Assembly (NCBI RefSeq): GCF_002487355.1
Contig: NZ_NTMG01000083.1
Span: forward strand, 27,244-91,243
From: Candidatus Methanoperedens sp. BLZ2
Lineage (GTDB): Archaea; Halobacteriota; Methanosarcinia; Methanosarcinales; Methanoperedenaceae
Reading direction: 5' to 3'
DNA length: 64,000 nt
The notes beneath the pieces were generated by a model that was not told the DNA's origin, did no database searches, and saw nothing but the letters and a program-made list of their open reading frames with translations. Shown here one piece after another: positions 1-9,020 of the stretch. A program made the position numbers and the translations under genes. Within the stretch, counting starts at the first letter, position 1. The number at the start of each line of letters is the position of its first letter.

Positions 1-108
1 GTAAAGAGTGTCGCTCCTTTCGGAGGACCGATCCTTATCAGGGTGCCAGGGTCGGAAATATCAGTAGGAAAGGAACTCGCAGAAAAGATAATGGTGCAAA
101 GGAAGTGA
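1..108 (+). CDS. FeoA-domain protein, C-terminal fragment
   Basis: The window opens inside a reading frame of 35 residues that stops at 106-108. The fragment contains APFGGPILIRVPGSEISVG, which matches the end of FeoA/SH3-like domains, where a Gly-Pro-Ile-x-Ile-x-Val-x-Gly strand is followed by a short helix ending in an Ile-Met-Val strand. FeoA proteins are small cytosolic partners of the FeoB ferrous-iron transporter; the same fold also ends DtxR-type metal regulators, so the full protein could be either. The start lies outside the window. A 6-bp inverted repeat (112-117 with 133-138) follows the stop and may help end transcription. Confidence 0.55.
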   Translation, partial: VKSVAPFGGPILIRVPGSEISVGKELAEKIMVQRK

Positions 109-194
109 ACCCGGGCAACAGTTATACTGAGCGCCCGGCTTAACAGAACCACATCTATCCCAACTCTTTCTATATAAATTCTTTCAGGTTTTAT

Positions 195-290
195 GCGCCC
201 CTATGGATGGTCTCTGGAATACTGGCAGGAATGATCCCTGCTTACCATGAGTCGAAACTAAGGCCAGCTGATGCCTTAAGATATGAGTAA
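195..290 (+). pseudogene. Remnant of an FtsX/MacB-type ABC transporter permease C-terminus
   Basis: In this frame the sequence reads GILAGMIPAYHESKLRPADA followed by LRYE and a stop. That is the typical last segment of FtsX/MacB-family permeases, the end of the last membrane helix followed by a Pro-x-x-Ala-Leu-Arg-Tyr-Glu tail. Only about 31 residues are recognisable; upstream of 195 no permease-like sequence or start codon is visible before the FeoA gene. I read it as the stub left by deletion or rearrangement, not as an expressed gene. The match is by eye. Confidence 0.5.
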
Positions 291-392
291 AGGGAATTAG
301 GAAGTATTATATAGGATTCACAACGATTTATTTAACACTTCCCGGCTATATCTGAGAGTAGTAGTAATTGGGGAGGAAGAGGAGGAAAATAT

Positions 393-899
393 ATGAATAA
401 TAAAAGATTAGCTGAATTGCTTCTGGTATCAATAGTAATTCTTATAGCAACACCGACAACTTTTGCAAAGCCCGAGTATCTTACAAATCTTACGGCAATT
501 TATGGCGCAGGTTCATGTGATACCTGCCATATTAATGGTGCAAGCGACGGACCACGTACCGGTTACGGAACATTATTTGAGAATCAGGTAGATCACCTTA
601 CTAATGCCAGTGAAGCCCTGATAGCTATAGGGGCACCGCCAACCGCAACTGTTACATCAACTGTCACAACGACCATGGCAGCAACTCCAGGGGTTACCAC
701 AGGAACAACACCAGGAATCACAGAAACAGAAATACCAGGAATTATAGAAGAGACAGAAATACCAGAAGAGACCACAGAAATACCAGAAGAGACCACAGTA
801 ACAGCCACAACAACACCCAGATCTCCCGGATTTGGAATTATAATTTCTATAGTTGGATTATTTGCCTGGGCTATTCTTGAAAGGCGAAGAAATAAATAA
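393..899 (+). CDS. Secreted, membrane-anchored monoheme c-type cytochrome with PGF-like C-terminal tail
   Basis: This 168-residue protein has an N-terminal signal peptide (hydrophobic core about residues 10-25, Ala-rich end) and a single heme-c attachment motif CDTCH near residues 43-47. A long Thr/Pro/Glu-rich linker (about 83-142) with repeated EIPEETTEIPEETT units follows. It ends with a Pro-Gly-Phe-Gly motif, one hydrophobic helix and an ERRRNK tail. That ending resembles the PGF-CTERM sorting signal recognised by archaeosortase, so the protein is probably lipid- or membrane-anchored outside the cell with the heme domain held away on a glycosylatable stalk. It may carry electrons at the cell surface. 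A GGAGG-rich ribosome site (372-386) precedes the ATG. The redox partner is unknown and no cytochrome maturation genes are nearby. Confidence 0.8.
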   Translation: MNNKRLAELLLVSIVILIATPTTFAKPEYLTNLTAIYGAGSCDTCHINGASDGPRTGYGTLFENQVDHLTNASEALIAIGAPPTATVTSTVTTTMAATPGVTTGTTPGITETEIPGIIEETEIPEETTEIPEETTVTATTTPRSPGFGIIISIVGLFAWAILERRRNK

Positions 900-922
900 T
901 TGGGGCAAATTCTGCCTCAATT
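898..922 (+). terminator. Hairpin after the cytochrome gene
   Basis: A 10-bp stem with one G-T wobble (898-907 with 913-922) and a 5-nt loop begins at the stop codon of the cytochrome gene and is followed by a T-rich stretch. It probably ends or stabilises that transcript and separates it from the next gene. Confidence 0.5.
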
Positions 923-979
923 TATCATATTTTGTCAGTATCTTAATGATTAATACATACCAGATGCATATTGGTATCT

Positions 980-1843
980 ATGGCAAAAGATAGACATGTT
1001 ATGGAAGCTCTCGGAAAAACCCGGGTAGTTGTTGAGAATGGAAAAGTCATTGAAGTCGGTGAACCCCAGACAGAATACTGCCCTATATTTGATAAGGTGC
1101 GCGGGATCAAGAAATTCACCTCAAAGTCCGCAAAGGAAAATATCGAGTTCAGGATTAAGGATTTTGGCCTTTTCACGAAGGACAGGGCTGTTGAAATGGA
1201 AATATTCGTAGGGTTTGGGGCAAGTGAGACTTTCATGACAGGACTGCGCCGGGGTCTAATTGATACCAGCGTGACTGCATGCGACGGCGCCGGCACTGTG
1301 ATCACGAACAATCCAAAACTTGCACAGGGTATGGGGTCTCGCATTTCAGGATTGTCCGAGACTACGCCAATACCTGAGCTTATTGAACGGATACAGGAAG
1401 TTAATGGTATTGTTCTTGACCCTGCAACCGCTGCTCTTGACCAGGTAGCAGGTGTGAAAAAAGCGATAGAACTGGGCTATAAAAAAATAGGGGTATCCGT
1501 AACAAATGTCAGGGATGTCCGGGAAATAAGGGAACTTGAGAAAAAACACAATGTCCAGATAATCGCATTCGGTGTACATACTACAGGTATGCCTGAAAAT
1601 GAAGCAAAAGAATTCGTAGACCTTGTGGATATGACCACAGGATGCACTTCAAAATGGATCCGGGGCTGTGTGGCAGGGAAGACCATCGCCCAATTCGGTA
1701 CTGCAATCCCCATATTTGCAATAACACAATGCGGCAAAGAAATGCTGCTTGAGCGGGCAAAAGAAGTGACAGACCCAATCCTGATAAATACGATGAAACT
1801 GCCGGTACAGCCGGATGAGAAGCAGCCAAGACCGCTTATTTAA
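980..1843 (+). CDS. Methanogenesis marker protein 8 (DUF2099 family)
   Basis: This 287-residue protein matches what I know of the DUF2099/methanogenesis marker 8 family: an opening VMEALGKTRVVVENGKVIEV, the central GFGASETFMTGLRRGLIDTS, CDGAGTVI, and a Cys-containing segment MTTGCTSKWIRGC. Members are essentially restricted to organisms with methyl-coenzyme M reductase, and the biochemical role is unsettled. Conserved Cys residues and a phosphate-loop-like GAGTVITNNP are visible, but I assign no reaction. The ATG at 980 is chosen over an in-frame TTG at 971 because it gives the usual N-terminus. The gene stands alone: a hairpin separates it from the cytochrome and it converges on dnaJ. It is one of the best pointers to a methanogen or ANME host. 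Confidence 0.85.
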   Translation: MAKDRHVMEALGKTRVVVENGKVIEVGEPQTEYCPIFDKVRGIKKFTSKSAKENIEFRIKDFGLFTKDRAVEMEIFVGFGASETFMTGLRRGLIDTSVTACDGAGTVITNNPKLAQGMGSRISGLSETTPIPELIERIQEVNGIVLDPATAALDQVAGVKKAIELGYKKIGVSVTNVRDVREIRELEKKHNVQIIAFGVHTTGMPENEAKEFVDLVDMTTGCTSKWIRGCVAGKTIAQFGTAIPIFAITQCGKEMLLERAKEVTDPILINTMKLPVQPDEKQPRPLI

Positions 1844-1867
1844 AAATTTTTATTTTTAAAAATCAAA

Positions 1868-3028
1868 TCAAATGTGATCCCTGACTTTCTCAAAAATGCT
1901 CTTGCCCCTTGTTCTTTCTCCACTTATCTGGGCAAATTCCCGCAGTAGCTCTTTTTGCCTGTCTGTCAGCTTTGTGGGAACTTCCACCTTTATTTTCACA
2001 AGCTGGTCGCCCTTCCCGGAATAATGAAGACCTGGCATTCCTTTGCCTCTAAGACGGAACACATGACCGTTTTGCGTCCCGGGCGGAATTTTCATCTCAG
2101 CCTTACCATCAAGAGTGGGCACGATTATTTCATCACCAAGAGCAGCCTGCGTGAAGCTGATGGCAGCTTCCATTATGAGGTCATTCTCATTACGGGTAAA
2201 AATATTATGAGGTCTCACATTTATTTCCACATAGAGATCCCCGGGTGGTCCGCCTTTCCCGCCAGCTTCGCCCTCACCTGGTACCCGCAGCCTCGAACCC
2301 GTATCAACACCTGGCGGGATCTTCACTTCGATCTTACGTCTTTTCTGGACAGTACCACTGCCATGACAGGTCGTGCAGGGAGAATCGATAATGGTTCCTG
2401 TTCCGTGGCATGTCCCGCACGTGGAAGTGGTCATGAATCTGCCAAATGGTGTATTCTGTGTCCTGTTTACCTGGCCGCTGCCGCGGCAGGTTGAACATGT
2501 CTTTGGAGATGTTCCGGGTCTTGCCCCGCTTCCATGGCATACATCGCAAGTTTCAGTTCTCGGGACTTCCAATTCCACTGCTTTGCCCTTTGCTGCATCT
2601 TCAAGATTTATGGCTAATTCGTAAAGCAGATCCGAGCCCCTGCTTGGACCCTCACGCCTTCTCCCTCCTCCCTCTCCTCCGAAAAAGATATCGAATATGC
2701 TGCCTCCACCCCTTCCGCGTCCTCCCATACCCCCCATGCCGATATCACGGAAAAGGTCTTCGAAATCCACGCCCCTGAAAATATCCTCCTGTGAATATCT
2801 CTGATCAATACCAGCATGTCCGAACTGGTCATATTGCTGCCTTTTGCTCTGGTCTGATAACACTGCGTAAGATTCGGATATTTCCTTGAACTTCTCCTCA
2901 GCATCAGGTGATTTGTTCTTATCCGGATGGTATTGCATCGCCAACTTACGATATGCTGATTTTATATCATCTGCTGAAGCTTTTTTATCCACACCAAGGA
3001 TTTCATAATAGTCGCGTTTAGTAGCCAT
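1868..3028 (-). CDS. dnaJ: Chaperone protein DnaJ (type I Hsp40)
   Basis: DnaJ activates the ATPase of DnaK and hands it unfolded clients in the cytoplasm. The 386-residue sequence has every type I part: an N-terminal J domain (about 1-70) with the HPD motif in [15 protein letters not shown], a Gly/Phe-rich region (about 75-130), and four CxxCxGxG zinc-binding repeats ([32 protein letters not shown]). The two C-terminal substrate-binding barrels follow. Length is normal. Unlike many archaeal loci, dnaK and grpE are not next to it: a histidine kinase is divergent on one side and the marker 8 gene is convergent on the other. Its partners may lie outside the window. Confidence 0.96.
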   Translation of the reverse strand: MATKRDYYEILGVDKKASADDIKSAYRKLAMQYHPDKNKSPDAEEKFKEISESYAVLSDQSKRQQYDQFGHAGIDQRYSQEDIFRGVDFEDLFRDIGMGGMGGRGRGGGSIFDIFFGGEGGGRRREGPSRGSDLLYELAINLEDAAKGKAVELEVPRTETCDVCHGSGARPGTSPKTCSTCRGSGQVNRTQNTPFGRFMTTSTCGTCHGTGTIIDSPCTTCHGSGTVQKRRKIEVKIPPGVDTGSRLRVPGEGEAGGKGGPPGDLYVEINVRPHNIFTRNENDLIMEAAISFTQAALGDEIIVPTLDGKAEMKIPPGTQNGHVFRLRGKGMPGLHYSGKGDQLVKIKVEVPTKLTDRQKELLREFAQISGERTRGKSIFEKVRDHI

Positions 3029-3251
3029 AATTTATAAAAACCAATATCTATTTTTTTATCTAAATGCCTTTGCATTAAAATATAAGTTGTGGTTTTCAGA
3101 TTCACACAATGTTCACACCCTCATTTATAAACAGGTGAATCAAATGAATATTCGGCACTTAGACTAAGGATTGTTATGCCTATTAGAATAAATATATTTT
3201 TGATGACTATTTCCAGGTCAATAAGGATTTCCTGGATAACGAGGTAAGAGA

Positions 3252-4700
3252 ATGGAACCCATACGCTTGCCGAAACTTAGTCTTTTAGCCAAATTTACCA
3301 TAATCAGCTTTCTCATAACAGCTGCCATTGCCATTGCCCTTGGATGGGGCATCCAGCAGCAGATGGAACAAAATGCGCTTTCGCAAGCCACCCAGAACAC
3401 TGCTGACCAGGTTTCCACTATTCTTAACCAGAAACTGCACCGGGCAGATTTCAATGGAACTCTTGACCCTGCCAGATATGAAGAGATTGATTCACTGATC
3501 CGGCAGAACGTACTCAATAAACATGTCGTCCGGGTAAAAATATGGAACCGTGAAGGTCTGCTTCTTTACTCGGATGAGAAAGAGCAAATAGGGCAAAGTT
3601 TCACTGATAATGATGAACTCAATGAGGCTCTTGCAGGCAAGATCGTGAGTGATGTTTCTCCGGAGAAAGAAGAAAACAAAGAAGAAAGAGAACAGTATGG
3701 AAGGCTTTTCGAAGTGTATGTACCCCTGCTACCCGCGGATTCCAATCAGGTGGCTGGCGCTTACGAAATATATCAGGACATGGACATGCTTGAACCTGGC
3801 ATTGCCAGAATGCGTAACTTTGTATGGGGAAGCATCGGCCTTGGATTCCTTGTCCTTTATGGCTCGTTATTTGTTTTTGTACGCAACGCCTCAAGGGAAC
3901 TTATCCACCGCAACAAGGAGAATGAGAGACTCTATGAAGAGACAAAGATGCAACTGGCAGAACTCCAGCGTGCTGAGAAAGAACTCCTCAAGCGCACAAC
4001 AGAACTGGAATCAGCCAACAAAGAGCTTGAAGCGTTCAGCTATTCAGTTTCCCATGACCTGAGGGCGCCACTGCGGGCAATCGACGGTTTTTCCCGTGTT
4101 ATGTTAGAGGAATATAATGATAAATTAGATGATGAAGGCAAACGATATTTGAATATAGTCAGGGACAACACGCAGAAAATGGGACAACTTATCGAGGATC
4201 TTCTCGCCCTGTCCCGTTTGGGGCGAAAAGAGATGCAGGTATCCAGGATAGATATGACTAAACTTGCAAAAACTGTGTTTGATGAGATCAAAGAAGCAAA
4301 CCCCGGACGAAATATCCAGCTTGAAATAAAAACACTTCCACCTGCATATGGAGACCAGGCGATGATTCATCAGGTTCTCGTTAATCTTCTCTCAAACGCC
4401 ATTAAATTCACACGATTTAAAGAAAAAGCTGTTATTGAGATCGGCAGCATTGTCCGAATGAATGAAATTGTCTATTATGTCAAAGACAACGGTGTCGGGT
4501 TTGATATGCAGTATTTAAATAAGTTGTTTGGAGTATTCCAGAGACTGCACAGCACCGAGGATTTCGAAGGAACCGGAGTGGGACTTGCCATAGTCCAGCG
4601 CATTATCCACAGGCATGGCGGAAAGGTATGGGCTGAGGGAAAAGTCAACGAAGGCTCAACATTTTATTTTAATCTTTCAGAAGGAGGAATGAAAAAATGA
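3252..4700 (+). CDS. Membrane sensor histidine kinase
   Basis: A 482-residue two-component kinase. It has one membrane helix near residues 12-34, an extracytoplasmic sensor region (about 35-185) with no recognised fold, a second membrane helix (about 190-212) and a coiled coil (about 215-260). The HisKA dimerisation/phosphoacceptor box [15 protein letters not shown] has the phosphorylated His at residue 268. The ATPase domain shows the N box ([11 protein letters not shown]) and G boxes ([15 protein letters not shown]). The kinase module is the bacteriophytochrome-like type common in Methanosarcinales. Its stop overlaps the following response regulator by 4 nt (ATGA), so the two are translationally coupled and are very likely cognate. 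The signal sensed cannot be told from sequence. Confidence 0.93.
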   Translation: MEPIRLPKLSLLAKFTIISFLITAAIAIALGWGIQQQMEQNALSQATQNTADQVSTILNQKLHRADFNGTLDPARYEEIDSLIRQNVLNKHVVRVKIWNREGLLLYSDEKEQIGQSFTDNDELNEALAGKIVSDVSPEKEENKEEREQYGRLFEVYVPLLPADSNQVAGAYEIYQDMDMLEPGIARMRNFVWGSIGLGFLVLYGSLFVFVRNASRELIHRNKENERLYEETKMQLAELQRAEKELLKRTTELESANKELEAFSYSVSHDLRAPLRAIDGFSRVMLEEYNDKLDDEGKRYLNIVRDNTQKMGQLIEDLLALSRLGRKEMQVSRIDMTKLAKTVFDEIKEANPGRNIQLEIKTLPPAYGDQAMIHQVLVNLLSNAIKFTRFKEKAVIEIGSIVRMNEIVYYVKDNGVGFDMQYLNKLFGVFQRLHSTEDFEGTGVGLAIVQRIIHRHGGKVWAEGKVNEGSTFYFNLSEGGMKK

Positions 4701-5137
4701 CTGATATAAGTGAAGTGGAAATCCTTTTAGTAGAGGATAATCCGAACGATGCTGAGCTTGCACTAAGGGCTCTTAAGAAAAATAATATTGCCAATAAGAT
4801 ACATCATGTGAAAGATGGGGCAGAAGCCCTTGAATTTATTTATTGCACCGGAGCTTATGCAGGACGCAACATGATGAGAAAGCCAAAAGTGATATTTCTC
4901 GACCTGAAGCTTCCAAAAGTGGATGGCCTTGAGATTCTGCATAAGGTCAAGTCTGATGAGAGGACAAGGACGATACCGATTGTGGTATTGACATCTTCCC
5001 ATGAGGAGCGGGATCTTGTAGAGAGTTATAAATTTGGCGTGAATAGCTACATAGTCAAGCCCGTGGAATTTGATAAATTCGCCCATGCAGTTGCACAGCT
5101 GGGAATGTACTGGATGTTACTGAATAAACAACCCTGA
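4697..5137 (+). CDS. Single-domain response regulator (Rcp1-like)
   Basis: A 146-residue stand-alone receiver domain. The acidic pocket is in [12 protein letters not shown], the phosphoacceptor Asp is D69 in [11 protein letters not shown], the switch residue is in VVLTSS and the conserved Lys is in YIVKPVEF. There is no output domain, which is typical of Rcp1-type regulators that act by protein contact or as phosphorelay shuttles. It overlaps the kinase gene by 4 nt and shares the TGATG junction with the next gene, so all three are one operon. The likely path is kinase to this receiver, with the following receiver-PAS protein as a second target. Confidence 0.93.
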   Translation: MTDISEVEILLVEDNPNDAELALRALKKNNIANKIHHVKDGAEALEFIYCTGAYAGRNMMRKPKVIFLDLKLPKVDGLEILHKVKSDERTRTIPIVVLTSSHEERDLVESYKFGVNSYIVKPVEFDKFAHAVAQLGMYWMLLNKQP

Positions 5138-6426
5138 TGAACCATATTATTGAAAATAACCTGATGAAAAATGAGCTTCGGATACTGATACTCGAAGATG
5201 ATGAGGCAGATGCCGAGTTGATACAATACGAACTGAGAAAAGCAAACATTATATTCAAGTCGCAACGTGTCCAGACAAGAGATGCTTTCCAGAAGAAGCT
5301 CTTCGATTTTGAGCCTGACCTCATACTGGCGGATTATACACTTCCAGCATTCGATGGCTCTTCCGCATTGCGGATGGTTAAAGAAAAAAATCCGGATGTG
5401 CCTTTCATTTTTGTTTCAGGGACAATAGGTGAGGATTTTGCGATCGAATCACTAAAGAGCGGTGCAACGGATTATGTCCTTAAGGATCGCTTGTGCCGCC
5501 TTGTTCCTGCAGTGGATCGGGCTTTATCTGAGGTAGCAGAAAAGATCGAATACAGGAAAGCCCGAAAAGCCCTGGAAGAATCCGAGATGAAGTTCCGTTC
5601 CGTGGTACAGTCAGCCAATGATGCGATTATTTTGACAGATGGCAAAAATGACATTATTTTCTGGAATAAGGGCGCTACGGCAATTTTTGGCTATCTGGAA
5701 GACGAAGTACTGGGCAAATCCATACAACATATCATGCCATGGCGTGCGGACGGCATAATAGGAAAAACGATTGAGACATATGGGTTAAGGAAAGATGGCA
5801 GTAAAATTCCTCTTGAAATTTCAATTGCCACATGGAATACCGGGGACCAACAATTTTATAGTGTGATCATGCGCGACATCACCGAGCGCAAGAAGGCAGA
5901 GGATATTTTAAAAGAAAAAGCCAGGGCTGAACTGTACGGTTTTATTGTAAGTGCGCTGCCTGTCTTTGCAAGGGGTGTTCCCTCACAGGTGAGGAATAGT
6001 CTTGTGAAGAATTTTGCCGGGCGCTTCGAGAATAATAACAGACCGAGGTTCCAGGAAGAAATGAAAAGGCTGGGATACGGCCAAAATATGGAGAGTTACA
6101 GCAGCATTGAGGACACAAATAAAATCCTTGATATTTATCTGTCATGGCTTGCGGGATTATTTGCCAGCTTTGGTGTAGAGGTAATAAAAAAATTCCATAG
6201 CGCCAATAGTTCCCTTGAATTATTGAATTGCCCATGGAGATGCGAGGCAAGAGGTAATCCGATATTCTGCTTTATCTGCCGTACAATCGTGATGCGAAGC
6301 TTTACCTGGACCTTCTTTAAAGGAAGTGTCAACCAGAATTCCAGCATAGCAAGTGGTTCAAATATATGTGTTTTTGAAATTCATGTAAAATCTGCGTCGA
6401 TTGAAGGTATTAAAAATGAGGTATAA
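5137..6426 (+). CDS. Receiver-PAS protein with C-terminal cysteine-containing output domain
   Basis: A 429-residue signalling protein. Residues about 14-130 form a receiver domain (acidic pair in LILEDDEADAEL, phosphoacceptor D66 in LADYTLPAFDG). Residues about 150-265 form a PAS domain (FRSVVQSANDAII through YSVIMRDITERKKAED). The remaining 160 residues contain no kinase or DNA-binding motif. They carry a C-x3-C-x8-C-x2-C pattern in CPWRCEARGNPIFCFIC, suggesting metal or redox sensing, and recall the methanogen output domain (MetOD1) or V4R-like modules. That assignment is inference. The start ATG overlaps the previous stop. A near-perfect duplication of the last codons lies just after the end (6399-6465). 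Confidence 0.85.
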   Translation: MNHIIENNLMKNELRILILEDDEADAELIQYELRKANIIFKSQRVQTRDAFQKKLFDFEPDLILADYTLPAFDGSSALRMVKEKNPDVPFIFVSGTIGEDFAIESLKSGATDYVLKDRLCRLVPAVDRALSEVAEKIEYRKARKALEESEMKFRSVVQSANDAIILTDGKNDIIFWNKGATAIFGYLEDEVLGKSIQHIMPWRADGIIGKTIETYGLRKDGSKIPLEISIATWNTGDQQFYSVIMRDITERKKAEDILKEKARAELYGFIVSALPVFARGVPSQVRNSLVKNFAGRFENNNRPRFQEEMKRLGYGQNMESYSSIEDTNKILDIYLSWLAGLFASFGVEVIKKFHSANSSLELLNCPWRCEARGNPIFCFICRTIVMRSFTWTFFKGSVNQNSSIASGSNICVFEIHVKSASIEGIKNEV

Positions 6427-6465
6427 TTAAGATTGAAGGTATTAAAAATATTGAGGTATGATTAA
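6399..6465 (+). repeat. Tandem duplication spanning a stop codon
   Basis: Positions 6399-6430 and 6431-6465 are near-identical direct copies starting GATTGAAGGTATTAAAAAT, differing by a 3-nt insertion and one base. The first copy contains the end and TAA of the receiver-PAS gene; the second fills the gap to the next ATG. It looks like a recent slip duplication that moved the downstream gene out of translational overlap. Confidence 0.75.
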
Positions 6466-6467
6466 TT

Positions 6468-7196
6468 ATGAATATGACGATGGAACGAATTAAGACAGGT
6501 ATACCAGAACTTGATAACATCCTTGGCGGCTTTCCTGCAGGTAAAACAATTCTTATCACAGGGGATCCTGGAACGGGCAAGACGATATTCGGGATGGGGT
6601 TTGCAAAATCATGTTGTGAGCAGGGGATAAAGACCGCCTATATATCAACTGAGGAGAGCGCCTGCGATCTTCGTCTCCAGGGGAAATCATTCGGATGGGC
6701 TCTTGAAAGTTTTGAGGAGAAAGGCATATTAAAATTCATAGATATAACAGGAAAGAGGGCAGCAGAGATAAAGTCCGCATTAAGCATCAGCATGGATGCC
6801 CAAAAAGGCAATTTTGAGGATCTGATTGATAATTTGCCAGAAGGCACAAGGGTACTTATCATAGATAGTCTTGGAAACCATACTTCCAACCTCATGTCAT
6901 TTGAATTCAGGGACAGGTTCGATCTTCTTGTCTACAATCTGGCCATTAAGGGAATTACGGCACTGATTATACTTGACAGTGTTACATCAAAGGAATTCAA
7001 CGATATCGCTCTTTTCTCAGCATACGGCGCAATCCAGCTTATGAAAAAAGAGAACCCGTACACGGATCGAAGAGAAAGGGTCATGGATATCGTAAAGATG
7101 AGGAATACAAAGACACCAATACAGCTTATAACATATGAAATTGGCCCAAAGGGTATCGAGCTTATTTCGGCCAGTGATGTCCCTCCGGAACCTTGA
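6468..7196 (+). CDS. KaiC/Rad55-like RecA-superfamily ATPase
   Basis: A 242-residue single-domain P-loop ATPase. It opens with the KaiC/RadA-type [20 protein letters not shown] leading into Walker A GDPGTGKT (residues 32-39), has a Walker B-like VLIIDSL near residue 126, and TEES after the second strand. Such archaeal KaiC-like proteins regulate signalling, motility and other processes; several bind archaellum parts (ArlH is a relative). No second domain or zinc motif is present. It follows the two-component genes on the same strand and precedes an archaellin-like gene, so I infer that it belongs to the same signalling run. The first of three close ATGs is used. Confidence 0.85.
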   Translation: MNMTMERIKTGIPELDNILGGFPAGKTILITGDPGTGKTIFGMGFAKSCCEQGIKTAYISTEESACDLRLQGKSFGWALESFEEKGILKFIDITGKRAAEIKSALSISMDAQKGNFEDLIDNLPEGTRVLIIDSLGNHTSNLMSFEFRDRFDLLVYNLAIKGITALIILDSVTSKEFNDIALFSAYGAIQLMKKENPYTDRRERVMDIVKMRNTKTPIQLITYEIGPKGIELISASDVPPEP

Positions 7197-7324
7197 ACAC
7201 TGCACAGAATATTGCAGCAAAAAAGGTTCACACATTTTTCACACGTTAGTTTATTTGTAACACACAACGCTATCTAAAAGAGAATAAAATTATTATACTG
7301 TTTCGAGAGCTGAATGAGTTTACG

Positions 7325-7933
7325 ATGACAATGAAAGTCCTTACAAATGAAATAGCAGATATTGGTGTTGGCACACTGATAATTTTCATTGCAATGGTAT
7401 TGGTTGCAGCCGTGGCGGCAATTGTGTTGATTTATTCAACAGGAGAGCTCCACCAGAAAGCAATAATTACATCTAAGGATGCTACTGCGACAATTGCAAC
7501 AAATTTTCAAATCGAAAACGTAGTTGGAGACAGGGTAAACTCTACCATGCCAGGCCTTCAACCTGGTATCCAATCTTTGTTAATTCGAATCAAACCAGAG
7601 GTGGGGACTGAATCAATGGATCTAAGGCAAATAATGATAATCTTAAATGAACATCAGTTTTTGAATTATTCAAATAATAGTGATATGGTAAATACATTTG
7701 GCGCGTCCATCATACGCGATATTGATGGATCTTTTGCTGCGAATTATCCGGTTCTTAACAGTGGAGATTTAGTAGATATTAACGTTCATGCTCTCAATCA
7801 TACAAATCCGATCCTTGTTCCAAGACAAACTATCTCAATATATATTAATCAGGAACGTGGGGCATCTATACATCTTGAAATAACAGCACCATACTCTTTT
7901 GGAATAGATAGATATATAAAACTTTATCCATGA
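7325..7933 (+). CDS. Archaellin/flagellin-like protein
   Basis: A 202-residue protein with a class III (archaellin-type) signal segment. A short charged start ends ADIG and is followed by VGTLIIFIAMVLVAAVAAIV, the hallmark hydrophobic helix of archaellins that is processed by prepilin peptidase after the Gly. The usual Arg/Lys-Gly at the cleavage site is replaced by Ile-Gly. The rest is beta-rich with several N-x-S/T sites, as in archaellin D2/D3 domains. No other arl/fla genes are in the window, so it is either an orphan archaellin or an archaellin-related pilin. A second in-frame ATG at 7331 is an equally good start. It ends 1 nt before the convergent radical SAM gene. Confidence 0.85.
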   Translation: MTMKVLTNEIADIGVGTLIIFIAMVLVAAVAAIVLIYSTGELHQKAIITSKDATATIATNFQIENVVGDRVNSTMPGLQPGIQSLLIRIKPEVGTESMDLRQIMIILNEHQFLNYSNNSDMVNTFGASIIRDIDGSFAANYPVLNSGDLVDINVHALNHTNPILVPRQTISIYINQERGASIHLEITAPYSFGIDRYIKLYP

Positions 7934-7934
7934 T

Positions 7935-8942
7935 CTATACGACGATCGGTATCATTTCCCCGCATTCCGGGCATTTCCCATCCTTGATCTTAACAGTACC
8001 CACCCTGAATCCCAGGCGGTCAATAAGCAGGGCATTGCACTTCGGACAATACGTATTCTCATACTTATGCCCACCAACATTTCCCAGATACACGAATCTC
8101 ATCCCAACTTTTTTTGCGATATTATAAGCCATCTCAAGAGTATCAAGAGGCGTGGGATTAATGCCATTCATCTTATACATTGGATGGAATCTCGTAAAAT
8201 GCATAGGCGTGTCCATACCCAGGTTATCATGCACCCACCGCACGATTTGTGTAATTTCCTCAGATGAATCGTTCTTTGTGGGTATGATAAGCGTTACAGT
8301 TTCCACATGCATTCCCAGTTCCTTAGCCAGCTTTGTTGATTCAAGGACTGGAGCCAGCCTTGCGCCGCAGGTTTTCCTGTAGAAATCCTCGGAAAATGAT
8401 TTAATATCCACGCGGTAGGCATCAAGATATGGTGCCATTCTTCGAAGCGCCTCAGGGGTGATGTAGCCGTTTGTCACATACACCGTTTTTAGCCCCGCCT
8501 TTTTCGCAAGCACCGCGCTGTCAAAAGTATATTCATGCCAGATGGCGGGCTCATTATATGTCCAGGAGATCGATTTTGACCCGTATGCCAGCGCCCGGTT
8601 GATTGCGGCTTCAGGTGTTATCTCCATCGTATAAGATTCTTCCGGATTAACCTGGGAAATATTCCAGTTCTGGCAGTGCTCGCATCTGAAATTACACCCT
8701 ATTGACCCCAGGGAATACGAAAGCGTACCTGGCAGGAAATGATAAAGCGGCTTTTTCTCGACAGGGTCAACTGCTTCACTCGAAACGACATTGTATATCA
8801 GCGTGTAGATTTTTCCGTTCCTATTTTGTCTTGTCCTGCATATCCCTACTTTACCTTCTGTAATAGTACACCTGTGAGAACAAACATGACATTTCACTTT
8901 TTTGTCCGCAAGCTCATCAAATAGTACCCCTTCCTTGATCAT
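7935..8942 (-). CDS. amrS: AmmeMemoRadiSam system radical SAM enzyme (PflA-like)
   Basis: A 335-residue radical SAM protein. The iron-sulfur site is C-x3-C-x2-C in GCNFRCEHCQNW, preceded by a Cys-rich N-terminus (CHVCSHRC, GICRTRQN) and followed by a C-terminal zinc ribbon (YCPKCNALL, CPECGEMIP). This is the layout of the AmrS subfamily, formerly called pyruvate formate-lyase activating enzyme homologues, which occurs with AmmeMemo proteins in archaea and some bacteria. The substrate of the subfamily is not firmly known. The AmrA/AmrB partners are not in the window. A GAGGAG site precedes both GTG 8945 and ATG 8942; I use the ATG. Confidence 0.9.
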   Translation of the reverse strand: MIKEGVLFDELADKKVKCHVCSHRCTITEGKVGICRTRQNRNGKIYTLIYNVVSSEAVDPVEKKPLYHFLPGTLSYSLGSIGCNFRCEHCQNWNISQVNPEESYTMEITPEAAINRALAYGSKSISWTYNEPAIWHEYTFDSAVLAKKAGLKTVYVTNGYITPEALRRMAPYLDAYRVDIKSFSEDFYRKTCGARLAPVLESTKLAKELGMHVETVTLIIPTKNDSSEEITQIVRWVHDNLGMDTPMHFTRFHPMYKMNGINPTPLDTLEMAYNIAKKVGMRFVYLGNVGGHKYENTYCPKCNALLIDRLGFRVGTVKIKDGKCPECGEMIPIVV

Positions 8943-9020
8943 CACTTATCACTCCTCATTAAGATTTATATATTTAATATTTATTATAATTTATATTATT
9001 ATAATCTATATATCTCAGGT

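Noticed and set aside
593..808. 71-residue minus-strand frame opposite the cytochrome linker
   Set aside because: Val/Ser-rich shadow produced by the repetitive Thr/Pro/Glu stalk codons.
1868..3028. dnaJ without dnaK/grpE as an unusual arrangement
   Set aside because: Separated chaperone genes are known, and the partners may lie outside the window, so absence here says little.
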